A stretch of 64,000 nucleotides of DNA from Massilia pinisoli. Lineage in GTDB: Bacteria; Pseudomonadota; Gammaproteobacteria; Burkholderiales; Burkholderiaceae_D. Positions 19,524 through 29,100 of the stretch are shown here, in pieces (position 1 is the first letter of the stretch; the number at the start of each line of letters is the position of its first letter). Where the stretch lies: positions 62,001 to 126,000 of the forward strand of contig NZ_JANUGW010000011.1 of NCBI RefSeq assembly GCF_024753285.1, read 5' to 3'. The position numbers and the translations under genes are program-made. The notes beneath the pieces were generated by a model. The model saw only the letters and a list, made by a program, of their open reading frames with translations, had not been told where the DNA came from and ran no database searches.

Positions 19524-20273
19524 TCAGGCCGTGGGCCGGTCCTGCAGGCGCTGCTGCGCCTCGCGCAGCCGCTCGCGGCTGTTGGACAGGTGGGTACGCA
19601 TGGCGGCGCGCGCCGCTTCCGGGTCGCGCCGCAGGATCGCCTTGTAGATGTCCTCGTGCTCGCGGTTCACGCGCTCCAGGTAGTCGGTGGGCTTGTCCTC
19701 GCCGAGGCCCGGCGTGTTCAGGCGCGCGCGCGGGATGATCGCGCTGCCCAGCTGCCCGAGCAGCTCGACGAAATAGCGGTTGTCCGTCGCTTCCGCGATC
19801 AGCTGGTGGAAGCGCACGTCGGCTTCGACCGACGTGCGGCCGTTTTCGAGCGCGCGCTGCATCTCGCCCAGCGCCTCGCCCATCCGCGCCACCTGCTCGT
19901 CGGTGCGGCGCGACGCCGCGAGCCACGCGGCTTCCGTCTCCATGCTGATGCGCAGCTCGAGGATCGCGAGCACGTCACGCACCGTCACGACGCTGTCGGC
20001 GCCGATACCGAGCCCCGTGGCCGGCGGCTCCAGCACGAACGTGCCGATGCCGTGGCGCGTCTGCACGAGGCCCGCCGCCTGCAGCTGCGAGATCGCCTCG
20101 CGCACCACCGTACGCGACACGCCGTAGGTTTCCATGATGGCCGATTCCGGCGGCAGCTTGTCGCCCGGGGTGAACTCGGAGCGGCGGATGCGGCTGCTCA
20201 GCTCTTCCACGACACCCTGGGCGAGGTTGCGGTATTTTTTGCGGGCGGGCAGCAGCGTGGTCGGCGAGTTCAT
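19524..20273 (-). CDS. GntR-family regulator, FCD (FadR-like) domain
   Basis: DNA-binding regulator of 249 residues. A winged helix (about 15-80: LSSRIRRSEFTPGDKLPPES, YGVSRTVVREAISQLQAAGLV, GIGTFVLEP) is followed by an all-helical FCD ligand domain (about 105-235) with the metal-site pattern D..xxxFH (VEADVRFHQLIAEATDN) and later His (NREHEDI, RTHLSNSRERL). FCD regulators often sense sugar acids. A TTGTCTGACAA palindrome overlaps its own promoter, which suggests autoregulation. The adjacent uronate dehydrogenase gene on the same strand and a similar site before kdgD point to control of oxidative uronate catabolism. It converges with the chemoreceptor gene, 27 bases apart, with a CCCCG/CGGGG inverted repeat spanning both stops. 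Confidence 0.9.
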   Translation of the reverse strand: MNSPTTLLPARKKYRNLAQGVVEELSSRIRRSEFTPGDKLPPESAIMETYGVSRTVVREAISQLQAAGLVQTRHGIGTFVLEPPATGLGIGADSVVTVRDVLAILELRISMETEAAWLAASRRTDEQVARMGEALGEMQRALENGRTSVEADVRFHQLIAEATDNRYFVELLGQLGSAIIPRARLNTPGLGEDKPTDYLERVNREHEDIYKAILRRDPEAARAAMRTHLSNSRERLREAQQRLQDRPTA

Positions 20274-20305
20274 GCGGGCGTGGTAAACAGTGGGTCCAGG
20301 CCACG

Positions 20306-20339
20306 ATTATAGCTGTGCGGACTCACTTGTCTGACAAGT
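20306..20339 (-). promoter_or_regulatory. Promoter and FCD-GntR operator of the regulator gene
   Basis: On the minus strand a perfect TATAAT (20311-20306) lies 32 bases upstream of the regulator ATG. ACTTGT-CTG-ACAAGT (20325-20339), a perfect palindrome of the FadR-subfamily type T-N-GT-N3-AC-N-A, covers the -35 position. This is a strong sign of negative autoregulation. No good -35 hexamer was seen. Confidence 0.6.
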
Positions 20340-20416
20340 TTGCAAAAAAATGGCTGCCAGCCTGAGATCGGACGTCAGACGACACTGAGCGTGCGCATGC
20401 CTGCCATCCGTCATCG

Positions 20417-21226
20417 TTACGGCTTGTACTTCGGCCCGTTGTGCAGGAACACGCCGCCCTGGTAGAACGTCGTGATGTCGTCGGCGGCCGGGTACGCGAC
20501 CTCTTTCGGCAACTTGTCCGCGAACTGGCGCGAGCTGTCTTGCGGCTGGTAGCCGAGGAACGCGGCATGGCGGTCGTCCCACCAGCGGCCGTCGTTGTTG
20601 GAGATGCCGAACGCGATCGTGTGGCCCACGCGCGGCGTGACGAGTGCACGGTGCAGCAATCGCATCAGGTCGTCGAGCGAGAGCCACGTCGTCATCTGTC
20701 GGTAGTTCGTCGCCTCCGGCCAGCAGTAGCCGATGCGGATGCACACGGTCTCCACGCCGAACCGGTCCCAGTAATAGCGCGACAGCGTCTCGCCGAACAC
20801 TTTCGACACGCCGTAATAGCCGTCGGCGCGCGGCGGCATCGACGCGTCGACGAGGTCCGTCGTCTTGTACATGCCCATCGTGTGGTTCGTGCTGGCGAAG
20901 ACGACACGGCGGATGCCTAGCTTGTGCACGGCCTCGTACAGGTTGACCACGCCGAGGATGTTCGCCTGCATGATGGGCGCCCATTCCTCTTCGGTCGAGA
21001 TGCCGCCGAAGTGCAGGATGGCGTCGACGCCTTCGCACATGCGCAGGACGGCGTCGCGGTCGCCCAGGTCGCACAAGTGGATTTCTTCGTGCGGCGCTGC
21101 CGGGCCGAAGTCGGCCACGTCGGACAGGCGCACGATGTCGGCGAATTCGTGCAGGCGCGCGCGCAGGCGCCGGCCCAGGTTACCGGCGGCGCCGGTGAAC
21201 AGGATGCGTTTGAATGGTTTCGTCAT
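20417..21226 (-). CDS. udh: Uronate dehydrogenase (NAD-dependent)
   Basis: Oxidises galacturonate or glucuronate to the aldarolactone with NAD, the first step of the oxidative uronate route. The 269-residue SDR-extended protein has the nucleotide motif FTGAAGNLG (about 10-18), RLSDVADFGPAAPHEE, FGGISTEEEWAPIMQANI, the STNHTMGMYK segment and catalytic YYGVSK (Tyr and Lys). These are close to the known Udh pattern from Pseudomonas and Agrobacterium. No membrane or signal segments were seen. The lactone it makes can be opened by the SMP-30 protein at 9408, and the downstream KdgD/dehydrogenase genes are in the same window but in another transcript. Only the FCD regulator gene follows on the same strand, after 143 bases that include that gene's own promoter. 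Confidence 0.92.
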   Translation of the reverse strand: MTKPFKRILFTGAAGNLGRRLRARLHEFADIVRLSDVADFGPAAPHEEIHLCDLGDRDAVLRMCEGVDAILHFGGISTEEEWAPIMQANILGVVNLYEAVHKLGIRRVVFASTNHTMGMYKTTDLVDASMPPRADGYYGVSKVFGETLSRYYWDRFGVETVCIRIGYCWPEATNYRQMTTWLSLDDLMRLLHRALVTPRVGHTIAFGISNNDGRWWDDRHAAFLGYQPQDSSRQFADKLPKEVAYPAADDITTFYQGGVFLHNGPKYKP

Positions 21227-21381
21227 CGGTTTGCGTTGATACGGAAAGGAAGCCCAATGCTAACAGCCTTCCCGTGCCGTTGACCAGTGCGTCCGCGCGC
21301 GCGGGGACCGCTCAGCCGCGTGAGTAATTGGTCCGTCGGCCGTAAGCCAGGAAGCGGCGCTGCTACCATCGCAGGCACCCG

Positions 21382-24327
21382 ATGCCATCGAATGCCATGC
21401 CCATGCGTCCATGTCTTGTCCTCGCGGCGGCACTCGCCGCCGCCGTCCCCGCCCACGCCGCCCGCGCCGTGTACGACTTCAACCCCGGCTGGAAACTGGC
21501 CGTCGGCGACCCGGCCGGCGCGGAGCGTCCCGGCTTCGACGACGGCCCCTGGCGCGCCGTCAGCCTGCCGAACGCCTGGAACGAGGACGACGCGTTCCGC
21601 AAGGACATCGGCGACCTGTCGACGGGCGTCGCCTGGTATCGCAAGCATTTCCGCCTGCCCGCGCTGCGGTCCGGGCAGAAGGTGTTCCTCGAATTCGAGG
21701 GCGCGCGCCAGGCGGCGGAGGTGTTCGTGAACGGCCGCGCGGTGGCGTTGCACGAGAACGGCATCAATGCGTTCGGCGTCGAGATCGCGGGCGCCCTCGT
21801 CGCCGGCGACAATGTCGTGGCCGTCCGCACGGACAACCGCTGGGACTACCGCGAGCGCGCGACGGGCCAGCGCTTCCAGTGGAACGACCGGAATTTCTAC
21901 GCGAACTACGGCGGCTTGCCGAAGAACGTCCGGCTGCACGTGACGGGGCCCGTGTACCAGACCTTGCCCCTGTACGCGAGCCTCGGCACGACGGGCGTGT
22001 ACGTGTACGCGCGCGACTTCGACATCCCGCACGGCCGGGCCACGATCACGGCCGAATCGCAAGTGCGCAACGACTCGGCGAGGTCCTACCGGGTCGCGTA
22101 CGACGTCGAGCTGCGCGACCGCGACGGCCGCCGCGTCGCGCACTTCGGCGCGCCGGCGCGGGCCGTCGCGCCAGGCACCACCGTCACGCTGCGCGCCGGC
22201 GCTCCCGTCGCCGGGCTGCACTTCTGGAGCTGGGGCTACGGCTATCTGTACGATGTGGTGACCACGCTGAAGGTGGATGGCCGCCCGCTCGACACGGTGA
22301 CGACCCGCACGGGTTTTCGCAAGACCACGTTCGGCAACGGCATGATCGCGCTGAACGACCGCGTGTTCCAGGTGCATGGCTACGCGCAGCGCACGACGAA
22401 CGAATGGCCCGCCGTCGGCAGCGCGGTGCCCGCGTGGCTGTCCGACTACGGCAACGGCCTCGCGCTCGAGAGCAACGCGAACCTGATCCGCTGGATGCAC
22501 GTGACGCCTTGGAAGCAGGACGTCGAATCGCTCGACCGGCTCGGGCTGATGGAAGCGATGCCGGCCGGGGATTCGGAGGGCGACGTCAAGGACCGCCGCT
22601 GGGACCAGCGCCTGGAAGCCATGCGCGACGCCATCGTCTACAACCGCAACAACCCCAGCATCGTGTTCTACGAAAGCGGCAACAAGGGTGTCAGCGCGGA
22701 CCATATGCGGGCGATGAAGGCGCTGCGCGACACGTACGATCCGCACGGCGGACGCGCGGCCGGCAGCCGCGAGATGCTGAGCCGCGACCTGCGGCAGGTG
22801 GCCGAATACGGCGGCGAAATGCTGTACATAAACAAGAGCGCGGGCATGCCCGTGTGGGCGATGGAATATGCGCGCGACGAGGCGCTGCGCAAGTACTGGG
22901 ACGAACTGAGTCCGCCGTTCCACAAGGACGGCGACGGGCCGCCGCACAAGGGCCAGGACGCGAGCGCCTACAACCGCAACCAGGACAGCTTCGCCGTCGA
23001 GGACGTGCTGCGCTGGTACGACTACTGGCGCGAGCGGCCCGGCACGGGCACGCGCGTGTCCGGCGGCGGCGTGAACATCGTGTTCTCCGATTCGAACACG
23101 CACCACCGCGGCGCGGAAAACTACCGCCGCAGCGGCGAGGTGGACGCGATGCGCATCCCCAAGGACGCCTGGTACGCGCACCAGGTGATGTGGGACGGCT
23201 GGGTCGACGTCGAGCATCCGCGCGCCCACATCGTCGGGCACTGGAACTACCCGGCCGGCACCGTGAAGCCCGTGATCGTCGTGTCCAGCGCCGACAGCGT
23301 CCGGCTGTTCCTGAACGGGAAGGACGTCGGGGCGGCACGCCAGCGCGCACGCTTCCTGTTCACGTTCGACGGCGTGGCATGGGCGCCGGGCGAATTGAAG
23401 GCCGTGGGCTACGACGCGCATGGCAACGAGGTGTGCGCGGACGTCCTCGCGACGGCGGGCGCGCCGGCCGCGCTGCGCCTCACGCCCATCGTGTCGCCGC
23501 AGGGCCTGCGCGCGGACGGTGCCGACATGGCCCTCGTGCAGGTGGAAGTGGTCGACGCGGCCGGCCGGCGCCAGCCGCTCGCGGGCGACACCGTCGACTT
23601 CGACGTGGAGGGCCCGGCCGAATGGCGCGGCGGGATCGCGCAGGGGCCGGACAACCACATCCTCGCCCGTGCGCTGCCGGTGGAGGCGGGTGTCAACCGC
23701 GTGCTGCTGCGCACGACGCAGCAGGCGGGCCGCATCGTCGTGCGCGCCCGCGCGCAAGGCCTCGCGCCCGCCGAGCTGGCGCTGGACTCGGCGCCGGTCG
23801 CGGTGCGCGACGGCCTGGCCCCGCTGCCGCCCACGCCGCCGGCGCGCCTGGACCGCGGGCCGACGCCGCCCACGCCGTCGTTCACGGTATCGCGTGTTGC
23901 CGTGCCGGTGGCGGCCGTCGATGCGCCGGACGGTAACCTGTCCTTCGACGACGACGAGACGACCGCGTGGACGAGCCGGCCCGGCGCCGCGTCCGAGATC
24001 ACGTACACGCTGGCGCGGCCCGCGCGCCTGTCGGAAGTGGTGCTGAAGCTGACGGGCTGGCGCGAGCGCAGCTATCCGCTGAAGATTTACGTGGATGGCC
24101 GGGAAGCGTGGAGCGGCCTCACGCCGACGAGCCTGGGCTACGTGACCTTGCCGCTGGCGCCCGTGCAGGGCCGCACCGTGCGCATCGTCCTGGCCGGCCG
24201 CGCGGAAGAGGGCGGCGGCATGCGCCTCACGGAAGTCGCGAACCAGGCGAATACGGCGACGGGCACGGCGGGCGTGCCGGCCGCCGCGCTGTCCATCGTC
24301 GAGGCGGAATTCTACGAACGGCCGTAG
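21382..24327 (+). CDS. Secreted glycoside hydrolase family 2 (beta-galactosidase-like)
   Basis: Exported enzyme of up to 981 residues that probably removes beta-linked galactose or a related sugar. A signal peptide (about 1-27, ending AHAARA) precedes the GH2 sugar-binding jelly roll (DGPWRAVSLPNAWNED, GVAWYRKHF, EFEGARQAAEVFVNG), immunoglobulin-like domain, TIM barrel, a DUF4982-like domain (LFLNGKDVG, LKAVGYDAHGNEV) and a C-terminal F5/8-type discoidin domain (about 845-975). The usual acid/base motif NE is replaced by FYESGNKG, so E431 is the likely acid/base; E495 (WAMEYARDE) is a candidate nucleophile. Three ATGs lie within eight codons and no strong ribosome site is visible, so the start is uncertain by a few residues. 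It converges with the SEL1 gene, four bases apart. Confidence 0.85.
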   Translation: MPSNAMPMRPCLVLAAALAAAVPAHAARAVYDFNPGWKLAVGDPAGAERPGFDDGPWRAVSLPNAWNEDDAFRKDIGDLSTGVAWYRKHFRLPALRSGQKVFLEFEGARQAAEVFVNGRAVALHENGINAFGVEIAGALVAGDNVVAVRTDNRWDYRERATGQRFQWNDRNFYANYGGLPKNVRLHVTGPVYQTLPLYASLGTTGVYVYARDFDIPHGRATITAESQVRNDSARSYRVAYDVELRDRDGRRVAHFGAPARAVAPGTTVTLRAGAPVAGLHFWSWGYGYLYDVVTTLKVDGRPLDTVTTRTGFRKTTFGNGMIALNDRVFQVHGYAQRTTNEWPAVGSAVPAWLSDYGNGLALESNANLIRWMHVTPWKQDVESLDRLGLMEAMPAGDSEGDVKDRRWDQRLEAMRDAIVYNRNNPSIVFYESGNKGVSADHMRAMKALRDTYDPHGGRAAGSREMLSRDLRQVAEYGGEMLYINKSAGMPVWAMEYARDEALRKYWDELSPPFHKDGDGPPHKGQDASAYNRNQDSFAVEDVLRWYDYWRERPGTGTRVSGGGVNIVFSDSNTHHRGAENYRRSGEVDAMRIPKDAWYAHQVMWDGWVDVEHPRAHIVGHWNYPAGTVKPVIVVSSADSVRLFLNGKDVGAARQRARFLFTFDGVAWAPGELKAVGYDAHGNEVCADVLATAGAPAALRLTPIVSPQGLRADGADMALVQVEVVDAAGRRQPLAGDTVDFDVEGPAEWRGGIAQGPDNHILARALPVEAGVNRVLLRTTQQAGRIVVRARAQGLAPAELALDSAPVAVRDGLAPLPPTPPARLDRGPTPPTPSFTVSRVAVPVAAVDAPDGNLSFDDDETTAWTSRPGAASEITYTLARPARLSEVVLKLTGWRERSYPLKIYVDGREAWSGLTPTSLGYVTLPLAPVQGRTVRIVLAGRAEEGGGMRLTEVANQANTATGTAGVPAAALSIVEAEFYERP

Positions 24328-24331
24328 GCTG

Positions 24332-25795
24332 TCACTTGGCCGATGCGACGCGCGGGTGCAGCACGGCGTCCGCGCGCTTGCGCTCGTCCGGCGTCAATGT
24401 CGGCGCGAGCGCTTTCAATGCCGCCGCGGCGCCGTCATGGCCGGCCTGTTGCGCCAGCGTGAACAGGACGCAGGCCATCGCGGGGTCTTTTGCGCCGCCT
24501 TCGCCGGCCGCCGTCATGACACCGAGGTTGAACAGCGCGTCCGGCTGGCCCTGGCGCGCGGCCGCGCCGAACCACTGGCGTGCCGTCGCGAGGTTCTTGC
24601 CGACCACTTCGCCGCTGTAGAAATAGGTGCCCAGCGCGAAGCGGGCGTCGCGGTCGCCCTTCAGCGCGGCGTCCTTGTAGTAGACGATCGCCCGTGCGGG
24701 ATCGGCCTTGACGCCTTCCCCCAGGTCCAGCATGCGGCCGGCCGCGAACATCGCCGCGGGCACGCCGGCACGGGCGGCCGCCTCGAAATACGCGCGCGCC
24801 GTGGCGAGGTCGCGGGGCACCGCGTCACCGTCGTAATAGGCGCGGGCGAGGTGGAATTGCGCGGCCGGATAGCCAGCGTCCGCCGCCTCCTTCAGCTGCG
24901 AGATGCCGCGCACGGGATCGCGCGGCCCGTCCGTGCCGGCCAGCGCGTGTTCGCCCAGGATGTCGAGGGCGGGCACGAAGCCGTAGCCCGCCGCCTTGTC
25001 GTACCACGTGCGCGCCCGCGCCGGATCGCGCGCGACGCCGATGCCGCGCTCGTACATCCGCGCCATCATGAACGCCGCCTCGATGCGCGGCGTCATCGCG
25101 TCGGGTTCGGCCGGATCGAAGCGCAGACGCTCGGCCGGTGCGTACGGCTTGTTGTCCACTTTTTCGAGCCACGCGACGGCCGCGGCGCCATCCTTCGGCG
25201 TGCCCAGGCCGTACAGGTGCTGGCGCGCGAGCATCAGCGCGGCCTCGTCGTAGCCGATCTTGTTCCATGCCGTCTCGAACAGCTGCAGCGCCCGCGCGTA
25301 GTTCCCGTTGTCGTACGCTTCGAAGCCGAGGGCGAGCGTCTTGTCGTTCCTGGCGATGTGGCTGCGGCCCGCCGCGAAGCGGATGTCGGCCACGGTGCAG
25401 CCGCGCGTCTTCGGCCCGGCGAGCGGCGCGGGCATGCCGCCGTTCTTGTCGATGCCGGACGAATCGACAATGTTCGACACGTCGCCGTCGGGCGCGAGGT
25501 CGGACAGGCGCACCACGTCGTCCGACAGCGGGACGTCGAGGCCGAAGTCGTTCCGGTACGCCAGCGTGACGGGGTCGTTGGCGCGGCGGTACGGGTCCAT
25601 GAACGCGCATGACGACGCGGACTTGCCGTTGAGGATGCGGTCTTTCGCGGCGTCGATCGCGTGCGGATCGCCGGCGCGTCCACGTGCACCGTTCACGACG
25701 ACGGTGCCGGGCGGTGGCGCGGCCGTCTGCGCGTGGGCGGCGCACAGCAGCACGGAGAGCAGGGCGGGAACGGTGCGGCGTGTGGATGGCTTCAT
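24332..25795 (-). CDS. Secreted SEL1/TPR-repeat protein
   Basis: A 487-residue exported protein with a signal peptide (MKPSTRRTVPALLSVLLCAAHAQ). From about residue 160 to the end it consists of SEL1-type repeats of about 36 residues, each with an A-A-x-x-G pattern (AAVAWLEKV, DPARARTWYDKAAGYGFVPA, ATARAYFEAAARAGVPAAMF, ATARQWFGAAARQGQPDALF). Such solenoids mediate protein contacts and are often periplasmic. The N-terminal 130 residues, with Cys in SASSCAFMD and RGCTVAD, are unrecognised. ATG 25795 has AGGA at good spacing and starts the signal peptide; the frame could begin 16 codons earlier. It is divergent from the TonB receptor at 26179, but no functional link can be shown. Confidence 0.82.
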   Translation of the reverse strand: MKPSTRRTVPALLSVLLCAAHAQTAAPPPGTVVVNGARGRAGDPHAIDAAKDRILNGKSASSCAFMDPYRRANDPVTLAYRNDFGLDVPLSDDVVRLSDLAPDGDVSNIVDSSGIDKNGGMPAPLAGPKTRGCTVADIRFAAGRSHIARNDKTLALGFEAYDNGNYARALQLFETAWNKIGYDEAALMLARQHLYGLGTPKDGAAAVAWLEKVDNKPYAPAERLRFDPAEPDAMTPRIEAAFMMARMYERGIGVARDPARARTWYDKAAGYGFVPALDILGEHALAGTDGPRDPVRGISQLKEAADAGYPAAQFHLARAYYDGDAVPRDLATARAYFEAAARAGVPAAMFAAGRMLDLGEGVKADPARAIVYYKDAALKGDRDARFALGTYFYSGEVVGKNLATARQWFGAAARQGQPDALFNLGVMTAAGEGGAKDPAMACVLFTLAQQAGHDGAAAALKALAPTLTPDERKRADAVLHPRVASAK

Positions 25796-26178
25796 CGGTG
25801 TCCTCGTGGGCGCAGTGCGGTGGTGGCCGCAAGGATAGCGCACGGCGCGCGGTCGGCACGCCGTCGCGCGATTCGATCACGGAATTGATCGTTCCGGCCG
25901 CGCGCCGGTGCGCCGAACGGCCCTGCGATAACCGCAGGCGCCGCAAATGTCACATCGCGCGCGAAAAAGGCATCGCAATCGCGGAATTGAGCGATCCAGG
26001 CGGCGTCTGTGCACACGCTTCGATCAAGCGGATGAGTATTTCCCGCTGATATATCACTGCCGGCACGAGCGACCCTACACTGTTCCCAAGTCGAAGCGTC
26101 GGTGATCGCGGCACAGACCCGCGGCACCACCACCAAAAAAGACAGACCGCTCACCACGGTCCACTAGGAGACAGAAAA
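25796..26178. other. Divergent intergenic region with 16-bp direct repeats
   Basis: No gene is supported in these 383 bases. ATCACGGAATTGATCG (25876-25891) and ATCGCGGAATTGAGCG (25978-25993) form a direct repeat with two mismatches, 102 bases apart, and GATCACGGAATTGATC is itself partly palindromic. A TACACT -10-like element at 26076-26081 points toward the receptor gene. The boxes seen before the other receptors are absent here. Confidence 0.45.
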
Positions 26179-29100
26179 ATGCACGACATCCGCAAGGTCA
26201 TCCGTCCCACACGCGTCGCCTCTGCCGTTTCGCTGGCACTGGCTTCACTGGTGGCCAGCCACGCCGCGCTGGCGCAGGACAATCCTCCACCGCAGGACGC
26301 GACGACCGCGCAGGCGCCGGCCGCCGGCACGCAACCTGCCACCGGTACCGCCGCCGCGCAGGGCAACCAGGAGATCGCGAGCGGTATCGCGACGGTTGTC
26401 GTGTCGACCCGCAAATCGCAGCAGTCGTCGATCGCCCGCAAGAAGAACGCGGCGACAGCGATCGATTCCATCGTCGCGGAGGACGTCGGCTCGCTGCCCG
26501 ACCGGAACATCGGCGAGGCGATCTCGCGCATGGCCGGCATCGCGCTCGACCGCGGCGACTTCGGCGAAGGCGTCAGCGTCGCCGTGCGCGGCAACGGCCC
26601 GGACCTGACCCGCGTCGAAATCGACGGCCAGGCCGTGCAGTCGGCGAACAGCGTCGGCCCAGGCAGCAGTGGCCGCGGCAACGAATTCCGCCAGCTGTCG
26701 GCGGACCTGATCAAGAGCGTCGACATCGTCAAGGGCTCGACGGCCGATATGGTCGAAGGGTCGCTGGGCGGCGGCATCGTCATCAAGACGCGCTCCGCGC
26801 TGGACTTCAAGGAGCCGCTCGTCTCGGTGCGCGTGGCCGGCACGACGAACAACTTGAACAAGAAGTGGGAGCCCGACACCAACGTCATCCTGTCGCGCAA
26901 ATTCCTCGACAACCGGCTCGGCGTCATCCTGAACGCGTCGAAGTCGACGACCGCCAACGAGCAGCACCAGATGCAGGTGGCGACGAGCGCCAACCAGGGC
27001 TATCTGCGCGCGATCGACTTCGACAACTCGCCGCAGAAAACCTTCACGTACAACCCGGCCACGTTGAACATGGCGGATCCTGCCTCGACGACGCCGGCGG
27101 GACCGGCAGCAGGATCCACGGGCATCTATCCGTACACGAACGGAACCGGCAACTACAATACCGCTTCGCCGTACGACATCCTCACGAAGTCGGCGGCCGC
27201 GCAGACGAAGGCCGACTGCTACACGGCGTTCCCGCAGATCGCGACGACGGACGCGACGCTGAAGAACCTGAGTTCGACGAACCGCACGAATGCGGTGAAC
27301 GAGCGCCAGAACGAGTTGATCAGCTGCCTGAACCAGTGGAACGACTACACGCCTTCGCTGGTCCGCAACAAGATCCAGACCGAGATCGACCGCCGCCAGG
27401 ACCTCGACCTGCGCGCCGACTTCCGGGTCAACCGTGAGATGACGGTGTACGCGAAGGGCAGTTATTCGACGCGGCGCACCGAGAACAACACGTCGTTCCT
27501 GAACCTGGGCGGCATGAACGTCAACCCGGCCAAGTCCTTCGTCGACACGAACGGCGTGCGCGCCGTCGCGCCCGGGGCGAACGGCGCAGGCTACTACCTG
27601 TACCCGACCACCGTCAGCTTCCTGAGCGGCCAGCCTGCGGTGAAGGGGGCCGTCACCAACATCGATCCTTCGACCGTCACCGTGGACGCCAGCCACCACG
27701 TGACGAGTTTCGGCATCAGCGACGGCGGCGCGAGCGTCGACCAGATCTACCAGAAGGCGAAGGTCACGACGAAGTATTTCCAGACCGGTGGCGAGTGGAA
27801 GCGCGACGGCATGACGGCCGAGTGGATGGTCGGCGATGCCAAGTCGAATTATGTGAGCGAGCAGTTCCGCACGACGTTCAGCTCGTACTACGGTGCGGCG
27901 CAGCTGTCGGTCACGCCGAATGGCCTCTGGACGTACAACTTCCCGCAGGGCTCGAGCTACGACCTGTACAACCCGGCCAATTATGCGCGCCTCGTGCAGC
28001 CGGCGGCTTCGGCGGCAGCGGCGGCGGGCAGCACGAACATCCGGGCCGTTCCCGCGTACACGGCCGCCCAGCAGCCGCTGCTGACCTATTCGCAACCGCA
28101 GCTGACGTACACGCCCGTCATCACGGACACGGAGGAGCGCACCGCGAAGGCCGACTTCACGTTCCGTACGCCGGAAGCCGTGCCGTTCTTCACGCGCTTC
28201 AAGACGGGCTTCAATTTCCGCGACACCCGCTACGATACGCACGGCAACGGCGGCTACCAGGTCAGCACGGTCCCGAATGTGTGGGCGAACACGGCGATCG
28301 TCCGGAGCACGCTCACGGGTTGCCAGGACACTCCGGGTTCGCTGGGCGCGGGCGGCAACAAGTGCCAGTACGGCTATGTCCCGAGCATCCGCTACGACAG
28401 CCAGAGCTCAGGCACCGTGACGCTGACGCCGCAGCAGTTCCAGGACCTCATCGGCCAGGCGATCGACGGCAACATGACGAAGACGCAGTTCTTCAACGGC
28501 GCCAGCGGCCAGTTCGGCGGCGCCGTGACCAACTGGCCCAACATCAATCCGGCGAAGGTGCTGCAGCTAGCCGGCATCACGAACGCCAACCTGGACTGCG
28601 TGTACAGCTGCACGGGTACGGACGGCAAGACGTACCAGCAGCCGCTGACCAAGATGAGCGAGCGCACGGAGGCGCTGTACGTGATGGGCGACTTCAACCT
28701 CGACCACATCCCGTTCACGAGCCGCACGCTGCCGTTCGGCTGGGACCTCGAAGGCAATATGGGGTACCGCTACGTCCGCACGAAGGTACACGGCGTCGGC
28801 TTGATGCAGTTCGAGTCGATCACGCGCACCGCGAGCTTCGACCCCGCGAACCCGAACGCTCCGGCCGGCATCAACGACGTCATCGTTGCTACCAACACGG
28901 CCGTCGACGCGACGACGCACGACTTCCTGCCCAGCTATAACCTGGCCATGTGGCTCGTGCCGGACCAGTTGGTGCTGCGCTACAACCGCGCCCGCACGGT
29001 CGCCCGTCCGCCGGTCGGCAACCTGCTGCCGTCGGGCCAGTGCCGCTACGACGAGCGCGTCGATGCGGAAGGCACGCAGACCTGCACGAAGACCGTCGGC

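Noticed and set aside
21360..21370. Another LacI-type box (GCTACCATCGC) before the GH2 gene
   Set aside because: Only one half matches and it lies 12 bases before the start codon, too close and too degenerate to separate from chance.
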